Source of the DNA: an uncultured Tenacibaculum sp.
GTDB lineage: Bacteria; Bacteroidota; Bacteroidia; Flavobacteriales; Flavobacteriaceae
Length of the DNA stretch: 64,000 nucleotides
Assembly (NCBI GenBank): GCA_947504185.1
Contig: CANNGJ010000015.1
Location: 1-64,000, forward strand
Reading direction: 5' to 3'
Of this stretch, positions 56,149-63,958 are shown piece by piece (the first letter of the stretch is position 1; every line of letters begins with the position of its first letter). A program made the position numbers and the translations under genes. Below the pieces are notes generated by a model. That model was not told the DNA's origin and ran no database searches. It worked only from the letters and a program-made list of their open reading frames with translations.

Positions 56149-57105
56149 ATGATGAAAGAAATTAAAATTATCAAAAATAGATCAGACATTGGGGCAGGAA
56201 CTCGTGGATCTGATATGGGAGTTGATGCTATTGAAATAGCAGCAATTAATAAACATAGTAATTACTTTGATTCTTATGAATTTGAAGATGTAATTACTGA
56301 AAATGAATCTATTTATAACAAAAAAAATAATTCATTTGCTAAACGAATAAATAGTGTTTTTAATCAATGTAAACGATTAAGTAATCACGTAAAAGTAAAT
56401 TTACAAGAAGGAAAATTTCCAATAGTACTTTCAGGAGATCACTCTTCAGCTTTAGGTACTATAAGTGGTGTTAAAGCGGCGTATCCTACAAAAAGAGTTG
56501 GAGTAGTTTGGATTGATGCACATGGAGATTTACATTCACCATATACTTCTCCATCGGGTAATATTCATGGAATGCCTCTATCGGCAGTTATTTCAGATGA
56601 TAATTTAGATTGTCAGATAAATGATATTGATAGAGAGACTGCTGAGTATTGGGATAGAATGAAAAATATCGGAATGCCTGGTCAAAAAGTATTACCAGAA
56701 GATATTGTGTTTTTTGGGGTTCGAGACACAGAAGAACCTGAAGAAAAGCAAATGGAGAAGCACGGTATTAAAAACTATATGGTTGCTGAAGTTCGTTACC
56801 GCGGATTAGAAGTTTGTGTAAATGAAGCCTTAGAAAAGCTATCTGATTGCGATGTTATTTACATTTCATTTGATGTTGATGCAATGGATTGTGATATGAT
56901 TTCTTATGGTACTGGTACACCAGTGCCAAAAGGTTTTGATAATAAAGAAATTATTGAAATTATAAATGGCTTACTAGCGAGTAAGAAAGTGGTTTGTGTA
57001 GAATTTGTAGAAGTAAATCCACTACTAGATTTAAAAGGAAATAAAATGGCTGAAACAGCTTTTGGAGTACTTGAAGAAGTAACAAAAGAAGTAGAGAAGT
57101 TATAA
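56149..57105 (+). CDS. Arginase/agmatinase (ureohydrolase) family protein, probably arginase
   Basis: About 318 residues from ATG 56149 (the next codon is also ATG). Mn-binding blocks of the family: 'FPIVLSGDHSSALGTISGVK', 'GVVWIDAHGDLHSPYTSPSG' and 'DVIYISFDVDAMDCDMISY' with GTGTPVP. The usual DPxxxPG of the last block is replaced by DCDMISYG, so the loop differs while the metal-binding Asp pair is kept. Arginase splits arginine to ornithine and urea. A nearby citrulline hydrolase (60.1 kb) also yields ornithine. Agmatinase or formimidoylglutamase cannot be excluded by eye. Confidence 0.85.
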   Translation: MMKEIKIIKNRSDIGAGTRGSDMGVDAIEIAAINKHSNYFDSYEFEDVITENESIYNKKNNSFAKRINSVFNQCKRLSNHVKVNLQEGKFPIVLSGDHSSALGTISGVKAAYPTKRVGVVWIDAHGDLHSPYTSPSGNIHGMPLSAVISDDNLDCQINDIDRETAEYWDRMKNIGMPGQKVLPEDIVFFGVRDTEEPEEKQMEKHGIKNYMVAEVRYRGLEVCVNEALEKLSDCDVIYISFDVDAMDCDMISYGTGTPVPKGFDNKEIIEIINGLLASKKVVCVEFVEVNPLLDLKGNKMAETAFGVLEEVTKEVEKL

Positions 57106-57127
57106 AATATTAGGATAGATAGAACAT

Positions 57128-57156
57128 AAAAACATCCATAGGTTATGGATGTTTTT
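57128..57156 (+). terminator. Terminator after the arginase-family gene
   Basis: AAAACATCCATA with TATGGATGTTTTT across a 3-nt loop (57128-57156). 23 nt past the arginase stop. Confidence 0.85.
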
Positions 57157-57232
57157 ATGTTTTATAATATAATTTATTAAATTAGATTCATTTAAAAAAT
57201 CCAGCAATTAGGTTTTAATTATTATAAAAGTA

Positions 57233-57874
57233 ATGATAAGTAAATTACAATATATTTCACAAGGAAAAACACCAGAAGAGCATTTAGAAAATATTCAAAG
57301 AGCTTGCGCTTCTGGTGTCGAATGGGTTCAATTTAGATTAAAAAAAACAAATCCGAAAACGTTTTTAGAAACTGCTAAAAAAGCAAGAGAAATTACAAAT
57401 CATTATCAAACAAGATTAATAATTAACGATAATTACAAAATAGTAAAAGAAATAAATGCTGATGGAGTTTATTTAGAGGAGTCAAAAGACTCTCCATTAA
57501 AAATCAGAAAGCATTTAGGTAAGTTTTATAGTATTGGAGCTGTAGCTAATACGTTAGAAGATTGTAAGAGTCTTATAGATGAAAAAGTTGATTATATTGC
57601 TCTTGGACCTTTCAAAGAAAATGAAGAGAATTCAAAGCCACCTTTAGAGGTTGTAGGTTATCAAGTTTTATTAGAAACGTTACAAACTACTACACCAATT
57701 ATTTCTTTTGGAGGAATAACATTAAACAATATTACTGAAATAATGAAAACTGGTATTTATGGCGCTTTAGTTTCTGAAGAAATTACCAAAGATTTTAGCG
57801 CAATACCAGTTTTTCATCAAGTTTTAAAAGCTCCAAGTACAAATGAACAGCGATATCAATTTGATAAAAAGTAG
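57233..57874 (+). CDS. thiE: Thiamine-phosphate synthase family protein
   Basis: A 213-residue TIM barrel. 'HLENIQRACASGVEWVQFRL' then KK, 'TRLIINDNYKIVKEINADGV', 'YSIGAVANTLEDCKSL', 'VDYIALGPF' and 'PIISFGGITLNNITEIMKTG' follow the ThiE/TenI pattern. ThiE joins the thiazole and pyrimidine halves of thiamine. A TenI-like regulator/aromatase is the alternative. No TPP riboswitch-like element or other thi gene except the adjacent thiF-like gene is present, so it is a detached pair. Confidence 0.82.
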   Translation: MISKLQYISQGKTPEEHLENIQRACASGVEWVQFRLKKTNPKTFLETAKKAREITNHYQTRLIINDNYKIVKEINADGVYLEESKDSPLKIRKHLGKFYSIGAVANTLEDCKSLIDEKVDYIALGPFKENEENSKPPLEVVGYQVLLETLQTTTPIISFGGITLNNITEIMKTGIYGALVSEEITKDFSAIPVFHQVLKAPSTNEQRYQFDKK

Positions 57875-57888
57875 TATATATTATTAAA

Positions 57889-58941
57889 ATGCTAACTAAA
57901 GAAGAACAAAAACAATACAATCGACATTTAATTTTAAATGAAGTAGGAGTAGAAGGGCAATTAATGCTAAAAGCTGCAAAAGTTTTAGTAGTTGGTGTTG
58001 GTGGATTGGGTTGTCCAATTTTACAATACCTTACAGCAGCAGGGGTGGGTACAATTGGTTTGATTGATGATGATGTAGTGAGCCAAAGTAATTTACAGCG
58101 CCAAATATTATATACTCAAAATGATATTGACACCCCAAAAGTTTTAGCAGCTTCAAAGAGATTATCTGCATTAAATCCTTTCATACAGTTTAATACGTAC
58201 CATGAAAAATTAACAAAAGAGAATGCTATTGAACTATTTAGTAAGTATGATATTATAGTAGATGGTAGTGATAATTTTTCTACTCGTTATTTGGTAAACG
58301 ATGCAGCAGTGCTAACGAATAAGGCATTGGTGTATGGAGCAATTTTTAAGTTCGAAGGTCAGGTAAGTGTATTTAATTATAATGATGGACCTACGTATCG
58401 TTGTTTGTATCCAACACCACCTAAACTAAATGAAGTACCTAATTGCTCTCAAATTGGCGTTATAGGAGTTTTACCAGGGGTTATAGGTTGCTTACAAGCG
58501 AATGAGGTAATTAAAATTATTTGTGGTTTAGGAGAAGTTTTATCAGGAAAAATGTTGACTTATAATTTACTAACCATGCAGCAATTAATTTTAAAATTTA
58601 AGCGAACTGATAAAGCAATCGTAAAAGAATTAGAGGAGAATTACGATAGTTTTTGCGGAATTAGTTTAGTTGAAAATGAAATTACTTTAAACGAATTAAA
58701 TAAAAATAAAGAGGCTTACAACTTATTAGATGTTCGTAAGTACAGAGAAAGAGAGCAAAGTCATATTGGTGGACAGCATATCCCTTTAGAAGAGCTTTCT
58801 AAGCGATATACTGAAATAGCAATTGATAAAAATATTGTTGTGTATTGTAAATCAGGAATGCGAAGCAAAAAAGCTATTGAGTTTTTAAAAGAACAATTTA
58901 AAAAAGCAGTTTTTGTTAATTTAAAAGGTGGAATTTTTTAA
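57889..58941 (+). CDS. thiF: ThiF/MoeB-type adenylyltransferase with C-terminal rhodanese domain
   Basis: A 350-residue E1-like protein. ATP-binding 'VLVVGVGGLGCPILQYLTAA' (about 32-51), 'VVSQSNLQRQILYTQNDID', and 'DGSDNFSTRYLVNDA'; then a rhodanese domain (about 265-350) with the sulfur-carrying Cys in 'VYCKSGMRSKKA'. It adenylates a ubiquitin-like sulfur carrier (ThiS or MoaD) and may transfer sulfur. The two zinc CxxC pairs of MoeB are half lost: 'TYRCLYPTPP' and 'DSFCGI' each keep only one Cys. It starts 14 nt after thiE, so thiamine sulfur transfer is favoured over molybdopterin. Confidence 0.85.
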   Translation: MLTKEEQKQYNRHLILNEVGVEGQLMLKAAKVLVVGVGGLGCPILQYLTAAGVGTIGLIDDDVVSQSNLQRQILYTQNDIDTPKVLAASKRLSALNPFIQFNTYHEKLTKENAIELFSKYDIIVDGSDNFSTRYLVNDAAVLTNKALVYGAIFKFEGQVSVFNYNDGPTYRCLYPTPPKLNEVPNCSQIGVIGVLPGVIGCLQANEVIKIICGLGEVLSGKMLTYNLLTMQQLILKFKRTDKAIVKELEENYDSFCGISLVENEITLNELNKNKEAYNLLDVRKYREREQSHIGGQHIPLEELSKRYTEIAIDKNIVVYCKSGMRSKKAIEFLKEQFKKAVFVNLKGGIF

Positions 58942-58943
58942 AG

Positions 58944-60024
58944 CTTAGCTATCGGTTTTGTGTGCGAGGATTTTCCGATAGGAAAATCAGACGTAACAAA
59001 AATGCACTAACTCTTGATTAAGCACTAAACTACGCATTATTTTTATACGGTATTGTGTGTAGTTTTTATTTCAAATTCTGTTGATTTAAATTCTTTTTCC
59101 AAAAATTCATATTCACAATGAAAAATTACATTCTCTCCAGAATTTTTATAGCAACTCTCAGAGAAATTCGGATTTATTAATATCTTATTTTCTTTCACGA
59201 ATATAAAATTTTCCGGTTTGTTTGTCCTGTCTTTTATAATGTCAAAAGATATTTTTATTGTTCCATTTTCATTATTGATTTTTTTATTAAAAACTTTGCC
59301 AATTCCAATAGAGTCAGTTAGTTTTTTTTTGGCAATATTATATTCATAAGTTTTTCCTTTGTCTTTTGTGATAAGACTTGATACAAGAAATTTATAATCA
59401 TAATATTCAATCAATTGTTCTCCTTTGTAATTTTTTTCTTCACAGAAAGGATGCAATATGGTTTCTGAACTTTCAAACTTATCAGAGTTGTTTGTTGCTA
59501 TGAATTTACTTTCGTAATAACCTTTTTCTGAACAACAGTCTGAGAAGTAGAAATGAACTCTATTATTGTGATTAATCTCTAATTGTTTAATAAATTTGTT
59601 GTTTTTAAAAAAATAAAACCTTGATTTATTTATTTTTAAATCGCTCGTTTCAAAATCTAAATTCAGTTCGCATTTGATTTCATCTTTTAGAACTGGAACA
59701 CTTTCATTGCCTGAAATATATTTGAAAAAATCCCAATCAAATTCTGTTATTCCTTTAAATTCCAAATGTTGTTTCTCTTTTGTATTAATAAACCTCTTTC
59801 CATTTTTCTTAATTTTAGATATCAGTCGTTTTTCAAACTTGCTTGATTCAAAGTATGAGTTGTTTTCAACTTTTTCTTTTTTTGAATTCTTACAGGAAAA
59901 CAAAGAGATTGTTATTAATAAAATTCCGATTATTCTTTTCAATTCGAGGTTTTTCTTAAATTACAAACAACTCGGTTAAAAATATAAATCCGTTTTTAAT
60001 GATTTATATTCAACAATAGCTAAG
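58944..60024. mobile_element. Cassette-like segment with short inverted-repeat ends and one lipoprotein gene
   Basis: CTTAGCTAT (58944-58952) and ATAGCTAAG (60016-60024) are perfect 9-bp inverted repeats about 1.08 kb apart, starting just after the thiF stop and ending just before the ctlX promoter. Inside the left end is a perfect hairpin GATTTTCC-GATA-GGAAAATC (58969-58988), then a stretch ending 'TTTTTATACGGTATTGTG' (59041-59058) that supplies the last codons and stop of the lipoprotein gene. The interior is more AT-rich than neighbours. No integrase or transposase is present. A mobile, cassette-type unit is inferred; chance repeats are possible. Confidence 0.4.
59043..59942 (-). CDS. Lipoprotein of unknown function
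   Basis: A 299-residue lipoprotein with lipobox LFSC (residue 17: 'MKRIIGILLITISLFSC'). The mature part is very rich in Lys, Asn, Phe and Ser, with short beta-strand-like blocks ('FDWDFFKYISGNESVPVL', 'RVHFYFSDCCSEKGYYESKF') and four or more Cys (SDCC, PFCEEK, SCYK, FHCEYEF) that could form disulfides. I do not recognise a family. It is the only gene of the cassette-like segment, runs against its neighbours, and its C-terminus (KTTHNTV) is encoded by the structured left end. Foreign origin is likely. Confidence 0.65.
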   Translation of the reverse strand: MKRIIGILLITISLFSCKNSKKEKVENNSYFESSKFEKRLISKIKKNGKRFINTKEKQHLEFKGITEFDWDFFKYISGNESVPVLKDEIKCELNLDFETSDLKINKSRFYFFKNNKFIKQLEINHNNRVHFYFSDCCSEKGYYESKFIATNNSDKFESSETILHPFCEEKNYKGEQLIEYYDYKFLVSSLITKDKGKTYEYNIAKKKLTDSIGIGKVFNKKINNENGTIKISFDIIKDRTNKPENFIFVKENKILINPNFSESCYKNSGENVIFHCEYEFLEKEFKSTEFEIKTTHNTV

Positions 60025-60063
60025 TTATTTATAAATGATTTAAGAATCAAAATAAATTCTTTT

Positions 60064-60071
60064 TACTTTCG
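60064..60071 (+). promoter_or_regulatory. -7 box of ctlX promoter, possibly leaderless
   Basis: TACTTTCG (one mismatch from TAnnTTTG) is followed by CAGT and the ATG at 60076. The distance from box to start codon (4 nt) is the same as before rlmB, so the mRNA may begin at the start codon. Confidence 0.5.
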
Positions 60072-60075
60072 CAGT

Positions 60076-61011
60076 ATGCAACAAACTACCAATACTATTT
60101 TAATGGTTCGTCCAGCTAGTTTTAGAATGAATGAACAAACGGCTGTAAACAATTATTATCAGCAAGAATTAACTAATATGCTACCAGCTGCTATTAATGC
60201 AAAAGCACAGCAAGAGTTTGATGCTTTTGTAAATGAGCTACAAGAAGTAGGAGTTGAGGTAGTGGTAGTGCAGGACACTAAAGAACCAGATACACCAGAC
60301 GCATTGTTTCCTAATAACTGGATTTCTTTTCACGAGAACGGAGATGTTGCTATATACCCGATGTTTGCTGAAAATCGCCGTTTAGAAAAAAGAGAAGACG
60401 TTTTAGAACTTTTAGAAGAAAAAGGTTTAGAAATTAATAATGTAATCGATTATTCAGAAGCAGAAGAGGAAACAGTTTTTTTAGAGGGGACTGGAAGTAT
60501 GATTCTAGATCGTCAAAATAGAAAAGCATACTGTGCCTTGTCTCCAAGAGCAGACGAAGAGTTGTTTATTGAGTTTTGTGAAGATTTTGAATTTACTCCC
60601 GTAATTTTTACTGCAAATCAAACTGTTGATGGAAATAGAGAAGCTATTTATCATACGAATGTAATGATGTGTGTTGCAGAAACTTTTGCAATTGTTTGTT
60701 TAGATGCAATTGATGATAAAAAAGAGAAGAAAAGTGTATTAAAACATTTAAAGTCTGATGGTAAAGAAATAATTGCTATTTCAGAAAAGCAAGTCACTCA
60801 ATTTGCTGGAAATATGCTTCAGGTTAAAGGAGCCAATAATCAGTCTTATTTAGTGATGAGTACTTCAGCTTATGATTCTTTAACTCCAAATCAATTACAA
60901 AAAATAGAAAAGCACAATCCAATTATTCACTCATCTCTTAAAACAATAGAAATTTGCGGAGGCGGAAGTGCTCGTTGTATGGTGGCTGAGGTGTTTTTAC
61001 CTAAAAGATAG
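60076..61011 (+). CDS. ctlX: Citrulline utilization hydrolase CtlX (amidinotransferase/deiminase superfamily)
   Basis: A 311-residue guanidino-modifying-fold enzyme. 'TNTILMVRPASFRMNEQTAV', 'DALFPNNWISFHENGDVAIY' then PMFAENRR, 'VFLEGTGSMILD', 'IYHTNVMMCV' (catalytic His) and 'EICGGGSARCMVAEVFLP' (catalytic Cys in GGGSARCM) match the CtlX group of amidinotransferase-like proteins. It is expected to hydrolyse citrulline to ornithine, CO2 and ammonia. It lies near arginase, so both feed ornithine, but the cassette segment separates it from thiF. A dimethylarginine hydrolase-like activity is the alternative. Confidence 0.85.
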   Translation: MQQTTNTILMVRPASFRMNEQTAVNNYYQQELTNMLPAAINAKAQQEFDAFVNELQEVGVEVVVVQDTKEPDTPDALFPNNWISFHENGDVAIYPMFAENRRLEKREDVLELLEEKGLEINNVIDYSEAEEETVFLEGTGSMILDRQNRKAYCALSPRADEELFIEFCEDFEFTPVIFTANQTVDGNREAIYHTNVMMCVAETFAIVCLDAIDDKKEKKSVLKHLKSDGKEIIAISEKQVTQFAGNMLQVKGANNQSYLVMSTSAYDSLTPNQLQKIEKHNPIIHSSLKTIEICGGGSARCMVAEVFLPKR

Positions 61012-61119
61012 TTTGTTTACCTTTTTTATTTTAACTACTTGATTATTAGTGTTTATTTGCTAAATTGTGACTAAATCGATATTTTGGTTTCTAATTAATT
61101 AAATAAAACATTTACGATC

Positions 61120-61320
61120 ATGAAAAAACTAGTTGTATTCACTCTTTGTGCTCTTTTTGCTATTGCTTGTACAGATAAAAAGAAAAAAGACAATAAAAAG
61201 ATAGAACAAGCTGTAAAAAAAATAGATTCTATAGAAATAGAAGTTAAAAAAGATATAGAAGCTATAGAAAGTAAAACAAAAGAAGTAGAAGAAGAGTTAA
61301 AAGAATTAGATAATATTTAA
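61120..61320 (+). CDS. Small lipoprotein with coiled coil
   Basis: A 66-residue protein: signal peptide 'MKKLVVFTLCALFAIAC' with lipobox AIAC at residue 17. The mature 50 residues are almost only Lys, Glu, Asp, Ile and Val in a heptad-like pattern ('KIEQAVKKIDSIEIEVKKDI', 'ESKTKEVEEELKELDNI'), a likely single coiled coil. No family recognised. It is 11 nt upstream of the Lys/Glu-rich protein gene, so the two probably act together in the envelope. Confidence 0.7.
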   Translation: MKKLVVFTLCALFAIACTDKKKKDNKKIEQAVKKIDSIEIEVKKDIEAIESKTKEVEEELKELDNI

Positions 61321-61331
61321 AAATACGTAAG

Positions 61332-62015
61332 ATGAAAAATACTAAAACATTATTTATAATAGCAATATTATTTGCCTTTATAGGCTTGCAAGGAGTAAAC
61401 GCTCAAGGTAAAGGTAAGGGAAAAAATAAATCTATAGAAAAGGCAGAAAAAAATGCTCAAAAAGGAAAAAATAAGGCTAAAGAAGTAAAGGGAAATATTC
61501 AGGAGGAAGTAGAAGAGCATAAAGGAAAAGGAAAATCTAAAGCTCATGAAATGAAAGGGAAAGGAAAAGAGAAAGCTGAAAAAATAAAGGAAAAAGGAAA
61601 AGATAAAAGAAAGGATATCGAAAGAGAGTATGACGGTAAGGTAAAAAAAGAGAAAAAAGAATATAAAGGAAAAGGAAAAGCTCACGGTCGTAATAAAGGA
61701 GATATGAGCGGAAGAGAGTTTGGAAAAATGCGATCTGAAGAAGCAAAAAATAAAGTTAAAGAGAAAGAAACAAAAATAAGAGAGAGCGAAGAAGTTTTAG
61801 GTAGAGGTAGAAATAAGGTAAAAGAAGCTAAAGAAAAATTAGAAAAGGATAAAAAAGATAAAAACCTTAACGATGAAGAAGTAAAAGAAAAAGAAGAGAA
61901 GATAAAAAAAGTGAAAACGAAATTAGATGAACTAGAAGAGAGAATACAAAAACAAAGAAAAAAAATAAAAAAAGATAAAGAAGGTTTAGAGAAAATAATT
62001 TTACCTAAACAATAA
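61332..62015 (+). CDS. Secreted, highly charged Lys/Glu/Gly-rich protein
   Basis: A 227-residue protein with a signal peptide ('IAILFAFIGLQGVNAQ') and a mature part made almost wholly of Lys, Glu, Gly and Asn. Irregular GKGK blocks ('KGKGKSKAHEMKGKGKEKAE') fill the first half, then a long predicted coiled coil ('EEKIKKVKTKLDELEERI'). There are no Cys or Trp in the mature part. No fold family recognised; it may bind nucleic acid, anionic polymer or the small coiled-coil lipoprotein encoded just upstream. Purine-rich composition makes the opposite strand open too, but those frames are shadows. Confidence 0.65.
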   Translation: MKNTKTLFIIAILFAFIGLQGVNAQGKGKGKNKSIEKAEKNAQKGKNKAKEVKGNIQEEVEEHKGKGKSKAHEMKGKGKEKAEKIKEKGKDKRKDIEREYDGKVKKEKKEYKGKGKAHGRNKGDMSGREFGKMRSEEAKNKVKEKETKIRESEEVLGRGRNKVKEAKEKLEKDKKDKNLNDEEVKEKEEKIKKVKTKLDELEERIQKQRKKIKKDKEGLEKIILPKQ

Positions 62016-62024
62016 AAAGTAAAT

Positions 62025-62063
62025 AAAAAACGCATGCAGTTGTATACTCTGTATGCGTTTTTT
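62025..62063. terminator. Bidirectional terminator
   Basis: AAAAAACGCAT (62025-62035) with ATGCGTTTTTT (62053-62063), 17 nt between. It stands between the convergent Lys/Glu-rich gene and the small membrane protein gene. Confidence 0.88.
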
Positions 62064-62089
62064 ATTTAAAGCTATTTTAAAACTGAAAT

Positions 62090-62539
62090 TTAAGCTATAG
62101 TTACAGCAGGTTTGTAATTTTTATAATATTGCATTAAAATAAAAGAACAAATTACTGAAGAAGCAATCCCTTCAATAGCAAAGGCAAAAATTACTAGGCC
62201 TAAGCTTAAGTTTTGTCCCCAAAAAGAAGAATCTTCTAGTGTAGTCATAAACCCAGGGTTTATAAAGTCTACATAAATAATTAAGCCAATAATAGTAAGA
62301 GCTACTGCTACAATAGATGTTGCAGCTCCTATAGAAAAATTAGTAAAATATTGAGATTCATGGTTCCGATCCATATTTGTTTTTATGGCTCGGTTTATTC
62401 CCCAAAGCACAAAAGCAAAGTTTAAAAAACGTAGTTCAGAAACATTTTCTAAACCTAAAATTTTCATTAAAAAGAAGAAAGCGACAATTCCTCCAAAGAT
62501 TAACAAAGCATTGCTCATGATTATTTTTGTACTACTCAT
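62090..62539 (-). CDS. Small integral membrane protein of unknown function
   Basis: A 149-residue protein with four hydrophobic segments (about 10-25, 35-50, 70-95, 110-135) and short polar loops ('NRAIKTNMDRNHESQYF'). It has no signal peptide and no Cys-rich or metal motif. I do not recognise a named family; the pattern fits a small uncharacterised membrane protein of Flavobacteriia. It is 71 nt downstream of the MFS gene start direction, with a separate possible -7 box (TACTTTTA near 62573). Confidence 0.65.
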   Translation of the reverse strand: MSSTKIIMSNALLIFGGIVAFFFLMKILGLENVSELRFLNFAFVLWGINRAIKTNMDRNHESQYFTNFSIGAATSIVAVALTIIGLIIYVDFINPGFMTTLEDSSFWGQNLSLGLVIFAFAIEGIASSVICSFILMQYYKNYKPAVTIA

Positions 62540-62610
62540 AACACGATGTTTTAAATTAACATAATGTTTAAAAGTACGAAATAACTAATTGGAAATCAAC
62601 TGTTAGTGTG

Positions 62611-63849
62611 TTAAATTATTGTTTCTGGTAGCTTCGAAATAACTTTTCTAAATTCAATAGTAGCTAATAGTCCAATAATTGGAATGATTGTAAAATAAGT
62701 GAATAATTTTTGATATTCAATAATTGTTGGGTTTTCACCAAGCATGTAACCTATAAAAAGAGACATGAAAATATCAGGAGTAAAACCAACTACTGAAATA
62801 ATACCTACTAAAGTTCCTGTAAGTTGTATCGGTGTTTTAGTTTCTTCAATAATAGCAAAATACAAACCTCTTAAAGCATAAGTGCCTAAGGCCATAAAAA
62901 TAAAAAAGGCAAAAGACAAAAATATAGGTTGATCTTGAAAGATTCCTAAACCTAGAGTAGCAGAAACAATTATTAAGACAGTAAAACAAGGAATAATCAT
63001 TCTTGAAGGAAGAAATTTATCAGCTATCCAACCAATGCTAATTGCTGCTAAGGGTCTTAAATACTGAATAAAAACAGCAAAATAAGTAGCTTCTTCTAAA
63101 GAATATCCCCACACGTCTTTTGCATAAATTCCATAAATACCAGTTAACTTATACGCACAATAGGCACAGAAAATAATTAATGAATGGTATATAACTTTAG
63201 GTTGAATCATTAATGTGAATGCCTCTTTAAAATTGAATTGAAACTCATTAGAGCTACTTTTTACTGGAGTAGTTTTAGGAAGTGTAAACCAAACAAAAAC
63301 GGCAATTAAAAATATAATGAATGTTATACTACCAATGATATACTGTAAAGTTTGTACTTTGTGTTCAAAAGTAATTGTTCCGCTTTCAGGAAAGAAAAAA
63401 CTTAAAATAGCGGCTCCAGATAAAGCAATAGTCGCTGCAAAAAAACCACGTCCTCCATCCAGTAAGCCAAAAGACAAACCTTGATTATTTTTGGTTCCCC
63501 ATTGTCGAGTTGCTTTAATTAAGGCAGCCCAAAACAATAAAATTGTAGATACACCCCAAAAAGCATACAGTATTTTTAAAGTAAAGATAGAAGGAATAGC
63601 CGCCATCCAAAAACCTCCTATGGCAGTTAAGAATAATGAAATCGCTAATAGTTTTCTAGCTTCCCATTTATCAGCAATAAATCCACCAAAGAAATAAGAA
63701 ATAACCGCAGTAATACCATATAATGCTTGAGACTCACCAATTTGAGCATCAGAAATTAGAAAAGCTTCTCTAATTACTGGTTTAAAAACACGCATTAAAA
63801 TAAAGGGTAATAAAAAAATTGCTTCCCCTGCAATAATTAGGGCAAGCAT
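62611..63849 (-). CDS. Major facilitator superfamily transporter
   Basis: About 412 residues from ATG 63849 ('MLALIIAGEAIFLLPFILMR'); a TTG at 63876 would add nine polar residues. Twelve hydrophobic helices, with the MFS loop 2-3 signature form 'FGGFIADKWEARKLLAISLF' and a related 'SIGWIADKFLPSRM' in the second half. Sequence such as 'LLDGGRGFFAATIALSGAAI' resembles organic-anion/phosphate exchangers, but the substrate is not predictable by eye. It is the last gene of the window; the promoter region holds a near -7 box (TATTTTG). Confidence 0.85.
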   Translation of the reverse strand: MLALIIAGEAIFLLPFILMRVFKPVIREAFLISDAQIGESQALYGITAVISYFFGGFIADKWEARKLLAISLFLTAIGGFWMAAIPSIFTLKILYAFWGVSTILLFWAALIKATRQWGTKNNQGLSFGLLDGGRGFFAATIALSGAAILSFFFPESGTITFEHKVQTLQYIIGSITFIIFLIAVFVWFTLPKTTPVKSSSNEFQFNFKEAFTLMIQPKVIYHSLIIFCAYCAYKLTGIYGIYAKDVWGYSLEEATYFAVFIQYLRPLAAISIGWIADKFLPSRMIIPCFTVLIIVSATLGLGIFQDQPIFLSFAFFIFMALGTYALRGLYFAIIEETKTPIQLTGTLVGIISVVGFTPDIFMSLFIGYMLGENPTIIEYQKLFTYFTIIPIIGLLATIEFRKVISKLPETII

Positions 63850-63916
63850 CGATGTAGTCTTTTTTTGTTGTAGCAAAATAGTATGATTTATGATCTAAAT
63901 GTACTAAAACAAAGTG

Positions 63917-63958
63917 AATTACGAATTATGAACATTTAGTGATTCATAATTCGTAATT
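63917..63958. repeat. Perfect 16-bp inverted repeat
   Basis: AATTACGAATTATGAA (63917-63932) and TTCATAATTCGTAATT (63943-63958) with a 10-nt loop, in the intergenic region upstream of the MFS gene. No T-run. It could be an intergenic repeat element, an operator or a terminator of a gene beyond the window. The last 40 bases hold nothing recognisable. Confidence 0.7.

Noticed and set aside
57106..57232. TPP riboswitch before thiE
   Set aside because: The stretch holds the arginase-gene terminator and AT-rich DNA; I could not find the conserved CTGAGA-type core.
58944..60024. Insertion sequence
   Set aside because: No transposase and no target-site duplication recognised; kept only as a cassette-like segment at low confidence.
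61368..62035. Minus-strand ORFs rich in Phe and Ser opposite the Lys/Glu-rich gene
   Set aside because: They are complements of purine-rich codons, lack family sequence, and the plus-strand frame has a signal peptide and a clean terminator.
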